From positions 62,001 to 126,000 of the forward strand of contig NZ_JAHESD010000003.1 of the NCBI RefSeq assembly GCF_018598585.1: 64,000 bases of DNA, in the 5' to 3' direction. The notes beneath the pieces were generated by a model. The model saw nothing but the letters and a program-made list of their open reading frames with translations, made no database searches and was not told the origin of the DNA. Position 1 is the stretch's first letter; the number at the start of each line of letters is the position of its first letter. Both the position numbers and the translations under genes were made by a program. The stretch is from Chryseosolibacter indicum. Lineage in GTDB: Bacteria; Bacteroidota; Bacteroidia; Cytophagales; Cyclobacteriaceae. Shown one piece after another: positions 46,463-58,791 of the stretch.

Positions 46463-49400
46463 TTGGCAAAGAAGACTAATAATGGTAGAATCGACTTCTC
46501 AAGAATTGAGAAGATCCTTGACTACCCTGACTTTCTGGATCTCCAACTCCAGTCATTCAAAGATTTCCTACAAATAGAGACTCCTGCTGAAAAAAGACAA
46601 AACGAAGGTCTTTATAAGGTTTTTGCGGAAAATTTCCCTATCAGTGATTCCCGTGAAAACTTTGTTTTGGAGTTTGTTGACTATACTATCGATCCTCCGA
46701 AATATGATGTCGATGAGTGCATCGACAGAGGATTAACATTTTCTGTTCCTCTTAAGGCGAAGTTAAGACTTACCTGTAATGATGAGGATAACGAGGACTT
46801 CGAAACTATCGAACAGGAAGTGTTCCTTGGCAATATTCCATACATGACAGAGAAAGGTTCGTTTGTGATTAATGGAGCTGAACGCGTTATCGTATCGCAG
46901 CTTCACCGTTCTCCAGGTGTGTTCTTTGCTATGAGCAAGCATACCAATGGTACGAAGCTGTATTCAGCACGTATTATTCCTTTCAAAGGATCATGGATTG
47001 AATTTGCTACCGATGTGAACGCTGTAATGTATGCGTACATCGACCGTAAAAAGAAATTCCCTGTAACCACGTTGCTGCGTGCGATTGGTTATGGTTCTGA
47101 TAAAGATATTCTTGATCTCTTTGGATTGTCTGAAGAGGTTGAGGCAAATAAAAATACACTTAAGAAATTCGTAGGCCGTAAGCTAGCTGCGAGGGTGTTG
47201 AAAACATGGACTGAAGACTTCGTGGATGAAGATACTGGTGAAGTGGTTTCAATTGACCGTAACGAAGTTCTTTTAGAGCGCGACCATGTAATTGAAGCTG
47301 AAGATGTAGATGTAATTCTCGATTCAGGGGTGAAGTCAATTATTCTTCACAGAGATGACATTAACATCACAGATTATAACATCATATTTAACACATTAGC
47401 GAAAGATACATCTAACTCTGAAAAAGAGGCAGTTGAATATATCTATCGTCAGCTGAGAAATACTGAAGCTCCCGATGAACAAACAGCTCGCGATATAATT
47501 CAGAGCTTGTTCTTCAGCGAAAAGCGTTATGATCTGGGTGAAGTAGGCCGTTACAGAATCAACAAAAAGCTTGGTCTTGACTTAGGTTACGATCAACGCG
47601 TGTTGACCAAAGAAGATATCATCCTTATTGTAAAATACTTGATTGGTCTTATCAACTCAAAAGCAGTAGTTGATGATATCGATCACCTTTCTAACAGAAG
47701 GGTAAGAACAGTAGGTGAACAGTTATACGCACAATTTGGTGTTGGTCTTGCCCGTATGGCAAGAACTATCAAAGAAAGAATGAACGTTCGCGATAATGAA
47801 GACTTTAAGCCTGTTGATCTGATCAACGCGCGTACATTGTCTTCAGTGATCAACTCATTCTTCGGTACCAACCAGCTCTCTCAGTTTATGGATCAAACCA
47901 ATCCATTGGCCGAGATTACGCACAAGCGCAGAATGTCTGCCCTTGGTCCTGGTGGTCTTTCCAGAGAGCGTGCAGGTTTTGAGGTTCGCGACGTACACTA
48001 TACGCACTACGGACGTCTTTGTACAATTGAAACTCCGGAAGGTCCAAACATCGGTCTGATCTCTTCACTTTGTGTTCATGCAAAAGTGAATAAGATGGGC
48101 TTCATTGAAACTCCTTACAGGAAAGTTGAAGAAGGTAAGGTAAAAGTGAAGGATCCTGTTGTGTTCTTAACGGCAGAAGAAGAAGATACTAACTATATCG
48201 CACAGGCAAGTATTCCTATTAAACCTACCGGTGAGTTTATCGACGAGAAGATAAAATCCCGTTACGAAGGTGACTTCCCTGTGGTGGAGCCAAAAGATCT
48301 GAAGTACATGGACATTGCTCCTAACCAGATTGTGTCTGTGGCAGCATCGTTAATTCCATTCCTGGAGCATGATGATGCAAACCGTGCGTTGATGGGTTCA
48401 AACATGCAACGTCAGGCTGTGCCTTTGATCAGGCCTGAGGCTCCTATTGTAGGAACTGGCCTTGAAAGACAAGTAGCTCTTGACTCACGCGCTCTTATCC
48501 TTGCAGAAGGAGACGGTGTTGTTGAGTTTGTTGATGCTAAGAAAATCGTAGTTAAGTATGATGTTACAGATGAGCAACGTCTTGTAAGCTTCGACGACGA
48601 ATACAAAACCTATAGTCTGGTAAAGTTCAGAAGAACGAACCAGGATACTTGTATAAACTTAACTCCACTGGTAAGAAAAGGGGAGAAACTTGTTAAAGGA
48701 CAACCTCTTTGCCAGGGATATGCAACACAGAATGGTGAACTGGCGCTTGGTCGTAACCTGCTGGTAGCTTATATGCCGTGGCAGGGGTATAACTTTGAAG
48801 ATGCTATTGTAATCAGTGAACGCGTTGTTCGTGACGACATCTATACTTCTATTCATATAGAAGAATTTGAACTCGAGGTTCGCGATACGAAACGTGGGGA
48901 GGAAGAATTAACTTCTGAAATTCCAAACGTAAGTGAAGAAGCGGTTAAACACCTTGATGAGAATGGTATCATCCGTGTTGGTGCCGAAGTAAAAGAAGGT
49001 GACATTCTTATCGGTAAGATTACTCCGAAAGGAGAAACTGATCCGACACCGGAGGAAAAACTTTTGAGAGCAATCTTTGGTGACAAAGCCGGGGATGTGA
49101 AGGATGCATCACTTAAGGCGCCTCCATCTTTAAAAGGCGTGGTAATCGACACGAAGCTTTTTTCAAGACCGAAACGTGATAAAGATGTTCGTACCAAGTC
49201 TAAGAAAGAGCTCGATGCACTTAAGAATAAGTACAGCAAGCAGCTTACTGATCTTCGTGAAGAAATGATTAAGAAACTTACAACATTGTTAAACGGAAAA
49301 ACGAGCAATGGTGTAAAGCATAAGTTTGGTGATGAGTTAGTAAGTAAAGGTGTGAAATTCTCTCAAAAGGTGATTGACAACAATCTCTTCCCTGATAAGA

Positions 49401-50335
49401 ATATCTACCGCGATGAAAGCAATTACAATGTTCCTGAAGAAGTGAACTTAATTGCTGACGTGAGCCTTGAAAACTGGACAACCGAAGAGCATACGAATGA
49501 GCTTGTTGCTCAGACAGTGAAGAATTACTTGTTAAAGCGTAATACTTATGCTGGTGAATTTAAACGCGAGCGCTTTACGCTTGAAGTTGGTGATGAACTT
49601 CCTACAGGAATCGTTCAGCTTGCTAAAGTTTACATTGCTAAGAAGCGTAAATTGAAAGTTGGCGATAAGATGGCAGGTCGTCACGGTAATAAAGGGGTTG
49701 TGGCAAGAATTGTTCAGGAACAAGATATGCCGTTCCTTGCTGATGGAACACCGGTTGATATTTGCTTAAACCCGCTTGGTGTACCTTCTCGTATGAACCT
49801 GGGGCAGATATATGAAACTGTTCTTGCGTGGGCAGGACATAAGCTAGGTAAGAAATACGCTACGCCAATTTTTGATGGTGCTACACTTGATGATGTACAA
49901 ACTGAATTGAAAGAAGCTGGTTTGCCAGAGTACGGAAGAACATATCTGTATGACGGATTGACTGGTGAGAAATTCGATCAGCCAGTAACAGTAGGTATGG
50001 CTTACATGCTGAAACTTGGTCACCTTGTAGATGATAAAATGCACGCACGTTCAATCGGGCCTTACTCGCTTATCACACAGCAACCGCTTGGTGGTAAAGC
50101 ACAGTTCGGTGGACAGCGTTTCGGAGAAATGGAGGTTTGGGCAATCGAGGCATTCGGTGCATCTCATATCCTTCAGGAAATACTGACCATTAAGTCCGAC
50201 GACGTTATAGGTCGTGCTAAAGCATATGAAGCGATTGTTAAAGGGGAGAACATGCGCAAACCAAATATTCCTGAATCATTCAACGTATTGGTTCATGAGT
50301 TAAGGGGTCTTGCTCTTGAAATCACAATGGACTAA
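46463..50335 (+). CDS. rpoB: RNA polymerase beta subunit
   Basis: 1290 residues. Start is TTG at 46463 ([11 protein letters not shown]), since no ATG precedes the conserved N-terminus. Recognisable motifs include [24 protein letters not shown] (rifampicin pocket), [36 protein letters not shown] and [17 protein letters not shown]. The C-terminal [15 protein letters not shown]-like segment is intact ([18 protein letters not shown]). Cotranscribed with rpoC. Confidence 0.98.
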   Translation: MAKKTNNGRIDFSRIEKILDYPDFLDLQLQSFKDFLQIETPAEKRQNEGLYKVFAENFPISDSRENFVLEFVDYTIDPPKYDVDECIDRGLTFSVPLKAKLRLTCNDEDNEDFETIEQEVFLGNIPYMTEKGSFVINGAERVIVSQLHRSPGVFFAMSKHTNGTKLYSARIIPFKGSWIEFATDVNAVMYAYIDRKKKFPVTTLLRAIGYGSDKDILDLFGLSEEVEANKNTLKKFVGRKLAARVLKTWTEDFVDEDTGEVVSIDRNEVLLERDHVIEAEDVDVILDSGVKSIILHRDDINITDYNIIFNTLAKDTSNSEKEAVEYIYRQLRNTEAPDEQTARDIIQSLFFSEKRYDLGEVGRYRINKKLGLDLGYDQRVLTKEDIILIVKYLIGLINSKAVVDDIDHLSNRRVRTVGEQLYAQFGVGLARMARTIKERMNVRDNEDFKPVDLINARTLSSVINSFFGTNQLSQFMDQTNPLAEITHKRRMSALGPGGLSRERAGFEVRDVHYTHYGRLCTIETPEGPNIGLISSLCVHAKVNKMGFIETPYRKVEEGKVKVKDPVVFLTAEEEDTNYIAQASIPIKPTGEFIDEKIKSRYEGDFPVVEPKDLKYMDIAPNQIVSVAASLIPFLEHDDANRALMGSNMQRQAVPLIRPEAPIVGTGLERQVALDSRALILAEGDGVVEFVDAKKIVVKYDVTDEQRLVSFDDEYKTYSLVKFRRTNQDTCINLTPLVRKGEKLVKGQPLCQGYATQNGELALGRNLLVAYMPWQGYNFEDAIVISERVVRDDIYTSIHIEEFELEVRDTKRGEEELTSEIPNVSEEAVKHLDENGIIRVGAEVKEGDILIGKITPKGETDPTPEEKLLRAIFGDKAGDVKDASLKAPPSLKGVVIDTKLFSRPKRDKDVRTKSKKELDALKNKYSKQLTDLREEMIKKLTTLLNGKTSNGVKHKFGDELVSKGVKFSQKVIDNNLFPDKNIYRDESNYNVPEEVNLIADVSLENWTTEEHTNELVAQTVKNYLLKRNTYAGEFKRERFTLEVGDELPTGIVQLAKVYIAKKRKLKVGDKMAGRHGNKGVVARIVQEQDMPFLADGTPVDICLNPLGVPSRMNLGQIYETVLAWAGHKLGKKYATPIFDGATLDDVQTELKEAGLPEYGRTYLYDGLTGEKFDQPVTVGMAYMLKLGHLVDDKMHARSIGPYSLITQQPLGGKAQFGGQRFGEMEVWAIEAFGASHILQEILTIKSDDVIGRAKAYEAIVKGENMRKPNIPESFNVLVHELRGLALEITMD

Positions 50336-50347
50336 CATTCCATATAG

Positions 50348-50380
50348 GCAGAAGGTAAACTGGAAACAGTGGCCTTCTGC
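50348..50380 (+). promoter_or_regulatory. Hairpin in the rpoB-rpoC spacer
   Basis: An 8-bp stem GCAGAAGG/CCTTCTGC with a 17-base loop in an 87-base spacer. No U-run; may be a processing or pausing site. Confidence 0.5.
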
Positions 50381-50422
50381 TGACATTAAACTTGAAACTT
50401 GAAAAACCTGAAAACTTAAAAT

Positions 50423-53400
50423 ATGTCTTTCAGAAAAAATAAAAAGATTAACAACGACTTCTCTAAAATTACCATCAGCCTTGCTTCTCCTGAATCTATT
50501 CTTGAGAGTTCACATGGTGAGGTAACACAGCCAGAAACAATAAACTACAGAACTTACAAGCCTGAGATGGGTGGTTTGTTCTGTGAGCGAATTTTTGGAC
50601 CAGTTAAGGACTGGGAGTGTCATTGTGGTAAGTATAAGAGAATTCGTTATAAAGGCATTATTTGCGATCGCTGCGGTGTAGAAGTTACTGAGAAGAAGGT
50701 TAGACGCGAACGCATGGGCCATATTGAATTGGTTGTACCAGTAGCTCATATCTGGTATTTCCGTTCTCTTCCTAATAAGATCGGTTACCTTTTAGGTTTG
50801 CCTACGAAGAAGCTTGATCAGATTATTTATTACGAACGTTATGTAGTTATTCAGCCAGGTATTAAGGAAGAAGACGGAGTTAACCGTCTGGATTTTCTTA
50901 CTGAAGAAGAGTACCTGGATATCGTTGATAAACTACCCCGCGAAAACCAGTTACTCGATGACAATGATCCTAAAAAATTCATTGCTAAAATGGGTGCTGA
51001 CGCCCTTGAGATGCTTCTTTCAAGGACACGTTTGGATGAGTTGTCTTACGACTTAAGACACCAGGCAGCTACAGATACATCACAGCAACGTAAGGCGGAA
51101 GCTTTAAAGCGTCTGAAAGTTGTTGAGGCCTTCCGCGAAGCTCGTACTCGTATTGAGAACAAACCTGAATGGATGGTTATTAAGATGGTGCCTGTAATTC
51201 CTCCAGAATTGCGTCCTCTTGTACCTCTTGATGGTGGTCGTTTCGCTACATCAGATTTGAATGATCTTTATAGACGTGTTATTATCCGTAACAACCGTCT
51301 GAAGAGATTAATAGATATTAAAGCGCCCGAAGTAATCTTACGTAACGAAAAACGTATGCTTCAGGAAGCTGTTGACTCTCTGTTTGATAATTCACGTAAA
51401 GTGAATGCTGTTCGTTCAGATGGAAACCGTGCATTGAAGTCTTTAAGCGATATGCTTAAAGGTAAGCAAGGACGTTTCCGTCAAAACCTACTCGGTAAAA
51501 GGGTTGACTACTCTGGTCGTTCTGTTATCGTAGTTGGTCCTGAGCTTAAGCTTCATGAGTGTGGTTTGCCGAAGGATATGGCAGCTGAGTTGTTCAAGCC
51601 ATTCATTATCCGTAAGCTTATTGAAAGGGGAATTGTAAAAACAGTTAAGTCTGCAAAGAAAATTGTTGATAGAAAGGATCCTGTAATTTGGGATATTTTG
51701 GAAAACGTATTGAAAGGACATCCTGTTCTTTTGAACCGTGCTCCAACGCTTCACAGACTGGGTATACAGGCTTTCCAGCCTAAGTTAATTGAAGGAAAAG
51801 CTATTCAGCTTCACCCGCTCGTATGTACTGCGTTTAACGCTGACTTTGACGGTGACCAGATGGCTGTACACGTTCCTCTTGGACAAGAAGCAATTCTTGA
51901 AGCTTCAATGCTTATGCTTTCTTCACATAATATCCTTAACCCTGCCAACGGTGCACCTATCACGGTACCATCTCAGGATATGGTGTTGGGACTGTATTAC
52001 TTAACTAAAGGTAGGAAGTCTACACCTGAGTTTCCTGTAAAAGGAGAAGGAAAGAAATTCTATTCAGCAGAAGAAGTAATTGTGGCTTATAATGAAGGAA
52101 AAGTTTCAAAGCATGCAATTATAAAAGTAAGAGTTAAGGTACGGGATAAGAAAACTGGTGACCTTCAGTATAAACAAATTGAAACCGTAGTAGGCCGTGT
52201 TCTCTTCAATCAAACTGTTCCTGAAGAAGTAGGTTTTGTGGATGAACTGCTAACTAAGAAGAAGCTTCAGACTATTATCTCTGATGTGTTCAAGCTCGCT
52301 GGTTTGTCGAAAACAGCAAAGTTCCTTGATGACATTAAGGATCTTGGTTTCCAGATGGCTTATAAAGGTGGTCTTTCAATGGGTCTTAACGACGTTAAGG
52401 TTCCATCAGAAAAAGAGAAGCTTGTAGCTAATGCACAGGAAGAGGTTGATTCTGTATGGAATAACTATATGATGGGTCTTATTACAGATAACGAGCGCTA
52501 TAATCAGGTGATCGATATCTGGACAAGAACAAATACACTTCTAACCAATACGCTGATGAAGCAATTGGAAGAAGATCAGCAAGGATTTAACTCCATCTAC
52601 ATGATGATGCACTCTGGTGCTCGTGGATCGAGAGAGCAGATCCGTCAGTTAGGTGGTATGCGTGGTTTGATGGCGAAGCCTCAGAAGAACTTAGCAGGTT
52701 CTGTTGGTTCTATCATCGAGAACCCTATCCTTTCAAACTTTAAAGAAGGATTGGATGTATTGGAGTACTTTATCTCTACTCATGGCGCACGTAAAGGTCT
52801 TGCGGATACTGCCTTGAAGACAGCTGATGCGGGTTACTTAACTCGTAGGTTAGTTGACGTTGCTCATGATTTAGTGGTAACAGAAGAGGATTGTGGTACA
52901 CTTCGTGGATTGAAAGTAACAGCATTAAAAGATAACGAAGATATCGTTGAGCCGCTTTCTGAAAGAATAGTTGGTCGTGTAACAGTACACGCTGTTTTTG
53001 ATCCTGTTAATGATGAGTTGATTGTTGACGCTAACGAGGAGATAACTGACGAAATCGCTAAGAAGATCGAAGAGACTGCGATAGAAGAAGTTGAGATTCG
53101 TTCGCTTCTTACTTGTGAGTCTAAAATTGGTGGTTGCGCTAAATGTTACGGTAGAAACCTTTCTACTGGTAAAATGGTACAGACAGGTGAGGCAGTAGGT
53201 GTTATTGCAGCTCAATCAATTGGCGAACCTGGTACTCAGCTTACACTTCGCACTTTCCACGTGGGTGGTACTGCTTCCAATATTGCAGTTGAAGCAAACA
53301 TTAAAGCTAAGTTCTCAGGTTTTGTAGAATTTGAAGGTATTCGTATCATTGATACTACTGATAATGACAATAATCCTGTTCAGGTTGTAATGGGCCGTAC

Positions 53401-54733
53401 AGGTGAAATAAGAATTGTAGATAATGATAAATCCCGCGTGCTTATTACTAATAACGTTCCTTATGGCGCGTTTTTGAAAGTAAAAGACGGACAAAAAGTA
53501 GAGAAAGGTGATGAGCTGTGTTTCTGGGATCCTTACAATGCAGTAATTCTTTCTGAGTTTGAAGGAGTAATTGAATACGAATCGATTATAGAAGGTGTTA
53601 CCTATAAAGAAGAGTCTGACGAACAGACTGGTCACAGAGAAAAGGTAATTACTGAAACAAGAGATAAGACTAAAAACCCTGCAGTTGTTGTTAGAGGCAG
53701 TGCAGAACCTAAGGCTTACAACGTGCCTGTAGGGGCTCACTTGGCTGTTGATGCAGGTGAGAAAATTAAAGCAGGTCAAGTACTTGCTAAGATTCCTCGT
53801 ACAATGGGTAAATCAAGAGATATTACCGGAGGTCTTCCTCGTGTAACTGAATTGTTTGAAGCACGTAATCCTTCTAATCCAGCTGTTGTATCCGAGATAG
53901 ACGGTGTGGTTACTTATGGAGGTATTAAGCGTGGTAACAGAGAGATCTTTATTGAATCTCGTGATGGTGTTCAGAAGCGTTATTTGGTGCCATTGTCTAA
54001 ACATATTCTTGTTCAGGATAACGATTTTGTAAAAGCAGGTCAACCCTTATCTGATGGTTCAATCACGCCTTCTGATATCTTATTGATTAAAGGACCTACT
54101 GCAGTACAAGAGTACTTAGTAAATGAGATTCAAGAAGTATATCGTCTGCAGGGTGTGAAGATCAATGATAAACACATTGAAGCTATTGTTAGTCAAATGA
54201 TGCAGAAGGTTGAGATTATCGATCCAGGAGACACTAACTTCTTACCAGGAGAATTTGTAGATAAGTTTGTTTTCCGTGAAGAAAACGATCAGGTTCTTGA
54301 TAAAAAAGTAGTTACTGATGCTGGTGATTCTCAAAACTTTAAGCCGGGACAGATTATCACAGCCCGTGACCTTCGCGATGAAAATTCAGCTTTAAGGAGA
54401 AAAGATCAGAAGTTGGTTGAAGTGAGGGATGCCCTTGCGGCGGTTTCGAGACCTACATTGCAAGGTATTACGCAGGCGTCATTGAAAACTGAAAGCTGGT
54501 TATCTGCCGCATCGTTCCAGGAAACTACTAAAGTGTTAAGTGAAGCTGCGATTCGCGGTAAAACTGACTGGTTGATGGGTATGAAAGAAAACGTAATTGT
54601 TGGACACTTGATACCTGCAGGTACTGGTCAGCGGAAGTTCAATGATATCATTGTAACTCACAAGGATGAGTATAATGCATTGACTAGTGCAGAAGCTCGT
54701 ACTAGAGACAGAGAAAAAGAACTTCAGGATTAA
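50423..54733 (+). CDS. rpoC: RNA polymerase beta' subunit
   Basis: 1436 residues. N-terminal zinc site CHCGKYKR ... CDRCGVEV (residues about 70-92), the catalytic [12 protein letters not shown] (near 470), and the second zinc site ([14 protein letters not shown]). [18 protein letters not shown] and [19 protein letters not shown] are normal. Length and motifs are ordinary for Bacteroidota. Terminator directly downstream. Confidence 0.98.
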   Translation: MSFRKNKKINNDFSKITISLASPESILESSHGEVTQPETINYRTYKPEMGGLFCERIFGPVKDWECHCGKYKRIRYKGIICDRCGVEVTEKKVRRERMGHIELVVPVAHIWYFRSLPNKIGYLLGLPTKKLDQIIYYERYVVIQPGIKEEDGVNRLDFLTEEEYLDIVDKLPRENQLLDDNDPKKFIAKMGADALEMLLSRTRLDELSYDLRHQAATDTSQQRKAEALKRLKVVEAFREARTRIENKPEWMVIKMVPVIPPELRPLVPLDGGRFATSDLNDLYRRVIIRNNRLKRLIDIKAPEVILRNEKRMLQEAVDSLFDNSRKVNAVRSDGNRALKSLSDMLKGKQGRFRQNLLGKRVDYSGRSVIVVGPELKLHECGLPKDMAAELFKPFIIRKLIERGIVKTVKSAKKIVDRKDPVIWDILENVLKGHPVLLNRAPTLHRLGIQAFQPKLIEGKAIQLHPLVCTAFNADFDGDQMAVHVPLGQEAILEASMLMLSSHNILNPANGAPITVPSQDMVLGLYYLTKGRKSTPEFPVKGEGKKFYSAEEVIVAYNEGKVSKHAIIKVRVKVRDKKTGDLQYKQIETVVGRVLFNQTVPEEVGFVDELLTKKKLQTIISDVFKLAGLSKTAKFLDDIKDLGFQMAYKGGLSMGLNDVKVPSEKEKLVANAQEEVDSVWNNYMMGLITDNERYNQVIDIWTRTNTLLTNTLMKQLEEDQQGFNSIYMMMHSGARGSREQIRQLGGMRGLMAKPQKNLAGSVGSIIENPILSNFKEGLDVLEYFISTHGARKGLADTALKTADAGYLTRRLVDVAHDLVVTEEDCGTLRGLKVTALKDNEDIVEPLSERIVGRVTVHAVFDPVNDELIVDANEEITDEIAKKIEETAIEEVEIRSLLTCESKIGGCAKCYGRNLSTGKMVQTGEAVGVIAAQSIGEPGTQLTLRTFHVGGTASNIAVEANIKAKFSGFVEFEGIRIIDTTDNDNNPVQVVMGRTGEIRIVDNDKSRVLITNNVPYGAFLKVKDGQKVEKGDELCFWDPYNAVILSEFEGVIEYESIIEGVTYKEESDEQTGHREKVITETRDKTKNPAVVVRGSAEPKAYNVPVGAHLAVDAGEKIKAGQVLAKIPRTMGKSRDITGGLPRVTELFEARNPSNPAVVSEIDGVVTYGGIKRGNREIFIESRDGVQKRYLVPLSKHILVQDNDFVKAGQPLSDGSITPSDILLIKGPTAVQEYLVNEIQEVYRLQGVKINDKHIEAIVSQMMQKVEIIDPGDTNFLPGEFVDKFVFREENDQVLDKKVVTDAGDSQNFKPGQIITARDLRDENSALRRKDQKLVEVRDALAAVSRPTLQGITQASLKTESWLSAASFQETTKVLSEAAIRGKTDWLMGMKENVIVGHLIPAGTGQRKFNDIIVTHKDEYNALTSAEARTRDREKELQD

Positions 54734-54739
54734 ATAATA

Positions 54740-54797
54740 GTCAATAGTCATTGGTCATAGTCATTAATCAGTAGGGTAAGCCCTTTGATTAATGACT
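54740..54797 (+). terminator. rpoC terminator with adjoining GTCAATAGTCATT repeat
   Basis: A perfect 12-bp stem AGTCATTAATCA/TGATTAATGACT (54759-54770 with 54786-54797) followed by TTTTCC. The first arm lies in the GTCAATAGTCATTGGTCATAG repeat run resembling the one at 41201-41246. Confidence 0.88.
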
Positions 54798-54860
54798 TTT
54801 TCCTTTGGACGAATTAGTTTGCAGAGTACATAAGCGCTTGACCAATGAACTTAAATTAAG

Positions 54861-55190
54861 ATGGCAGACGAAAAGAATAAACAACAGCCGCCTCAGAACC
54901 AGATAAATATTGAATTAACAGAGGAAACCGCAGAGGGTATTTATTCAAATCTGGCAATGATTGCTCATTCAAATAGTGAGTTTGTTATTGATTTTATTCG
55001 ACTTATGCCTGGTGTTCCAAAGGCTAAGGTCAAATCGAGAATTATAATTACTCCGGAGCATGCTAAGCGATTTCTTTTAGCACTCAAGGATAATATTGAA
55101 AAATACGAAGCTGCTTTTGGTACAATAAAGAGAACGGAGGACATGCCTAAGTTCCCCATGAACTTTGGTGGTGCAATGGGAGAAGCGTGA
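54861..55190 (+). CDS. DUF3467 domain protein
   Basis: 109 residues with the DUF3467 pattern EETAEGIYSNLAMIAHSNSEFVIDFIRLMPG followed by KSRIIITPEHAKRFLLALKDNI. In Bacteroidota it is regularly found between rpoC and rpsL, as here. The function is not known; it is small, soluble and has no catalytic motif. Confidence 0.93.
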   Translation: MADEKNKQQPPQNQINIELTEETAEGIYSNLAMIAHSNSEFVIDFIRLMPGVPKAKVKSRIIITPEHAKRFLLALKDNIEKYEAAFGTIKRTEDMPKFPMNFGGAMGEA

Positions 55191-55266
55191 TGACAGCAAA
55201 GGAGAAGATTAATCTCTAAAAGATTGATACAAAGCGTTTCTGATAAAGAAATTTCTTATTAGTCTT

Positions 55267-55296
55267 TTGTAGGTTTCCTTCTTCTGACTACCTTTG
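55267..55296 (+). promoter_or_regulatory. Promoter of the rpsL-rpsG-fusA-rpsJ operon
   Basis: TTG at 55267-55269, 19 bases, then TACCTTTG (55289-55296) followed by CAGTCC, the same 14-mer as before tRNA-Trp. Confidence 0.85.
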
Positions 55297-55335
55297 CAGT
55301 CCTTATTTTAAGAGGTTTTAATAATTAGTATATAA

Positions 55336-55758
55336 ATGCCTACCATTCAACAACTTGTAAGAAAAGGCCGTACGAAATTGACTTTCAAGTCTAAGTCACC
55401 TGCCTTGGATTCTTGCCCACAGCGCAGAGGTGTATGTACACGTGTGTACACAACGACCCCTAAAAAGCCGAATTCTGCTATGCGTAAGGTAGCAAGGGTT
55501 CGTTTAACAAACGGTAAAGAAGTAAACGCATATATTCCAGGTGAGGGTCACAACCTACAAGAGCACTCAATTGTGCTTATTCGCGGCGGAAGGGTAAAAG
55601 ATCTTCCAGGTGTTCGTTATCACATTATTCGTGGAGCATTGGACACTGCAGGTGTAAATGGCCGTCTTCAAGGTCGTTCTAAATATGGAGCTAAAAGACC
55701 TAAAGCTGGTGCAGCTGCAGCTCCTGCAAAAGGTGCTCCTGCGAAAGGTAAAAAATAA
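55336..55758 (+). CDS. rpsL: Ribosomal protein S12
   Basis: 140 residues, slightly longer than the usual 123-130 because of an Ala/Pro/Gly/Lys tail ([18 protein letters not shown]). [29 protein letters not shown] (streptomycin site K42/K87 region) and [15 protein letters not shown] are normal. Confidence 0.98.
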   Translation: MPTIQQLVRKGRTKLTFKSKSPALDSCPQRRGVCTRVYTTTPKKPNSAMRKVARVRLTNGKEVNAYIPGEGHNLQEHSIVLIRGGRVKDLPGVRYHIIRGALDTAGVNGRLQGRSKYGAKRPKAGAAAAPAKGAPAKGKK

Positions 55759-55770
55759 TTGAATTGAACA

Positions 55771-56238
55771 ATGAGAAAGTCTAAACCAAAAAAGAGATAC
55801 TTACTTCCTGATCCAAAGTTCAATGATACTTTGGTAACAAAATTTGTTAACTACCTGATGGAAAGCGGCAAGAAAAGCGTTGCTTATGGCATTTTCTATG
55901 ATGCAATTGCGCTTGTTGAGAAAAAGGCCAATGAATCAGGACTTGAAGTATGGAAACGCGCTATGAACAACCTTATGCCTTCGTTAGAGGTTAAAAGTAG
56001 ACGTGTAGGTGGAGCTACTTTTCAGGTGCCTGTAGAAATCAGACCTGAAAGAAAGATCAACTTAAGTATCAAGTGGCTTATTGATTATTCAAGAGCCCGT
56101 GGTGAAAAGACAATGATGGACAAGCTAGCTGCTGAAATCATCGCTGCATCTAAAGGAGAAGGTGCTGCTATTAAGAAGAAAGATGATACACACAGAATGG
56201 CAGAAGCGAACAAGGCATTCTCACATTTCAGATTTTAA
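55771..56238 (+). CDS. rpsG: Ribosomal protein S7
   Basis: 155 residues. [46 protein letters not shown] and [16 protein letters not shown] at the C-terminus are diagnostic. 12 bases after rpsL. Confidence 0.98.
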   Translation: MRKSKPKKRYLLPDPKFNDTLVTKFVNYLMESGKKSVAYGIFYDAIALVEKKANESGLEVWKRAMNNLMPSLEVKSRRVGGATFQVPVEIRPERKINLSIKWLIDYSRARGEKTMMDKLAAEIIAASKGEGAAIKKKDDTHRMAEANKAFSHFRF

Positions 56239-56255
56239 TTGAGGAATTATAAGTA

Positions 56256-58361
56256 ATGGCAAGAGATTTAAAATTCACCAGAAACATTGGTATTGCTGCC
56301 CACATCGATGCAGGTAAGACAACTACCACTGAGCGTATTCTATACTATGCTGGTGTAAACCATAAAATTGGAGAAGTGCACGAAGGTGCAGCAACGATGG
56401 ACTGGATGGCGCAGGAGCAGGAGAGGGGTATTACCATTACTTCAGCTGCAACAACAGTACACTGGAAATATCGTAACAACGAATATCACATCAATATCAT
56501 TGATACTCCTGGTCACGTGGATTTTACTGTTGAAGTAAACCGCTCACTTCGCGTATTGGATGGTCTTGTGTTCCTCTTTAGTTCAGTTGATGGCGTTGAG
56601 CCTCAGTCTGAAACTAACTGGAGGCTTGCTGATAACTATAAAGTAGCCCGTATTGGTTTCGTGAATAAAATGGACCGCTCTGGTGCTGACTTTTTAGGTG
56701 TTGTTAAACAAGTAAAAGAAAGATTAGGGAGCAATGCAGTTGCGCTTCAATTACCAATTGGTGCTGAAGACAATTTTAAAGGTGTTGTGGATCTTGTGAA
56801 CAACCGTGGTATCGTATGGAATGAGCATGATAAGGGGATGACTTTTACTGAAGTTCCTATTCCTGACGATATGAAAGACGAAGTTCTCGAGTACCGTGAG
56901 AAGCTTTTAGAAGCTGTAGCAGAGTATGATGAGACATTGATGGAGAAGTTTTTTGAAGATCCTAACTCAATTTCTGAGAAGGAAATTCTCGCAGCACTTC
57001 GCAAGGCTACAATCGATATGAAGATTGTTCCTATGGTTTGTGGTTCATCTTTCAAAAATAAAGGTGTTCAAACCATGTTGGATTACGTGATGGAATTACT
57101 TCCTTCGCCTCTAGATAAAGATAATATTATTGGAACCGATCCTGATACAAATGGAGAGGTCACCATTAAGCCTGATGAAAAGGAGCCATTTACAGCATTG
57201 GCATTTAAAATCGCAACTGATCCGTTTGTAGGACGTTTGTGCTTTATTCGTGCTTACTCTGGTGTTCTTGAATCGGGTTCTTATATTTACAATACCCGCT
57301 CAGGACAAAAAGAACGCATCTCCCGCGTATTCCAGATGCATGCGAATAAGCAGAATCAAATCGAAAGACTTGCTGCTGGTGATATCGGTGCTGTTGTTGG
57401 ATTTAAAGATATTAAAACTGGTGACACCCTTTGTGATGAGAAACGCAAAGTTGTATTGGAATCAATGGTGTTCCCTGAACCTGTTATTGGTTATGCAATC
57501 GAGCCTAAAAAACAAGCTGATGCTGATAAATTAGGTATGGCGATTGGTAAACTAGTGGAAGAAGATCCTACACTTCGCGTAAATACTGATCAGGAAACTG
57601 GTCAGACTATCCTTCGTGGGATGGGAGAGTTGCACCTTGAAATTATTATCGACCGTTTGAAGCGTGAATTCAAGGTTGAAATCAATCAGGGCGCTCCTCA
57701 GGTGGCGTATAAAGAAGCACTTACTAAAGGTGTTGAACACAAGGAGGTTTATAAGAAACAGACTGGTGGTCGTGGTAAGTTCGCTGATATCGTATTTGAG
57801 CTTTCGCCACGTGAAGATGGTAAAGAGGGACTTGAGTTTGTTAACGACATCGTTGGTGGTGTTATTCCTAGAGAATTCATTCCTGCGATTCAAAAAGGAT
57901 TTCAGTCAGCAATGGTTAACGGACCTTTAGCTGGATACCCTGTAGATTCCATGAAAGTACGTCTGTTCCATGGTTCTTACCATGATGTTGACTCTGATGC
58001 ATTGTCATTTGAATTGGCAGCTCGTTTAGGTTTTAAAGAAGCGGCAAAAAAGGCAGGACCACAGCTTCTTGAACCTATCATGTCTGTGGAAGTTTTATCT
58101 CCAGATGAATATACTGGTTCAGTAACGGGTGACTTGAATAGAAGAAGAGGTTTGATGAAGGGTATGGATACAAGAGGTGGTGCTCAAGTTATAAAAGCTG
58201 ATGTTCCTCTTGCTGAATTGTTCGGTTACGTAACTGATCTTCGTACCATTACTTCAGGACGTGCATCTGCTTCACTTACTTTTTCTCACTATGCTCCGGT
58301 TCCTAAAAACCTGGCTGACAAAGTAATTGAAGAAGTTAAAGGTGCTGCTTTAGCGAAATAA
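56256..58361 (+). CDS. fusA: Elongation factor G
   Basis: 701 residues. G1 [33 protein letters not shown]3 [21 protein letters not shown] and G4 NKMDRSGAD are complete, with domain [19 protein letters not shown] and the domain [24 protein letters not shown]. Translocation GTPase. 18 bases after rpsG. Confidence 0.98.
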   Translation: MARDLKFTRNIGIAAHIDAGKTTTTERILYYAGVNHKIGEVHEGAATMDWMAQEQERGITITSAATTVHWKYRNNEYHINIIDTPGHVDFTVEVNRSLRVLDGLVFLFSSVDGVEPQSETNWRLADNYKVARIGFVNKMDRSGADFLGVVKQVKERLGSNAVALQLPIGAEDNFKGVVDLVNNRGIVWNEHDKGMTFTEVPIPDDMKDEVLEYREKLLEAVAEYDETLMEKFFEDPNSISEKEILAALRKATIDMKIVPMVCGSSFKNKGVQTMLDYVMELLPSPLDKDNIIGTDPDTNGEVTIKPDEKEPFTALAFKIATDPFVGRLCFIRAYSGVLESGSYIYNTRSGQKERISRVFQMHANKQNQIERLAAGDIGAVVGFKDIKTGDTLCDEKRKVVLESMVFPEPVIGYAIEPKKQADADKLGMAIGKLVEEDPTLRVNTDQETGQTILRGMGELHLEIIIDRLKREFKVEINQGAPQVAYKEALTKGVEHKEVYKKQTGGRGKFADIVFELSPREDGKEGLEFVNDIVGGVIPREFIPAIQKGFQSAMVNGPLAGYPVDSMKVRLFHGSYHDVDSDALSFELAARLGFKEAAKKAGPQLLEPIMSVEVLSPDEYTGSVTGDLNRRRGLMKGMDTRGGAQVIKADVPLAELFGYVTDLRTITSGRASASLTFSHYAPVPKNLADKVIEEVKGAALAK

Positions 58362-58410
58362 TATAACTAATTAATTATAGGATTTAGACGATCTCCTAAC
58401 TGAGACAAAG

Positions 58411-58716
58411 ATGAACCAAAAAATCAGAATAAAACTTAAGTCTTACGACCACAACTTGGTGGATAAATCTTCTGAGAAGATTGTAAGAGCAGTAAAGGCT
58501 ACCGGTGCTGTAGTAAGTGGTCCTATTCCGCTTCCAACAGAAAAGGAGAAGTTTACTGTATTACGCTCACCGCACGTAAATAAAAAGTCTCGTGAGCAAT
58601 TTCAACTTTGCACTTATAAGCGCTTAGTAGACATCTACAGTAACAGTGCAAAAACAGTTGATGCGCTTATGAAGCTTGAATTGCCAAGTGGTGTTGATGT
58701 AGAGATCAAAGTCTAA
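58411..58716 (+). CDS. rpsJ: Ribosomal protein S10
   Basis: 101 residues; also part of NusB antitermination complexes. [24 protein letters not shown] and [30 protein letters not shown] are diagnostic. A strong terminator follows at once, so rplC and the rest of the S10 operon are not attached here. Confidence 0.98.
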   Translation: MNQKIRIKLKSYDHNLVDKSSEKIVRAVKATGAVVSGPIPLPTEKEKFTVLRSPHVNKKSREQFQLCTYKRLVDIYSNSAKTVDALMKLELPSGVDVEIKV

Positions 58717-58734
58717 CGTTTGAAAGATTATTAA

Positions 58735-58767
58735 AAAAAAGCTATCACTTCAGTGATGGCTTTTTTT
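58735..58767. terminator. Bidirectional terminator after rpsJ
   Basis: Stem AAAAGCTATCACT/AGTGATGGCTTTT with a 2-base loop (one T-G pair) between A- and T-runs; serves rpsJ and the convergent mocA. Confidence 0.88.
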
Positions 58768-58791
58768 ATTGCCTCACGCATTAAAGCCTAG

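Noticed and set aside
48853-49308. Long minus-strand ORF (151 codons) inside rpoB, and a similar one (126 codons) at 44878-45258 inside rplA
   Set aside because: Antisense shadows of strongly conserved genes; their Ser/Leu/Phe-rich composition results from the codon use of the real genes.
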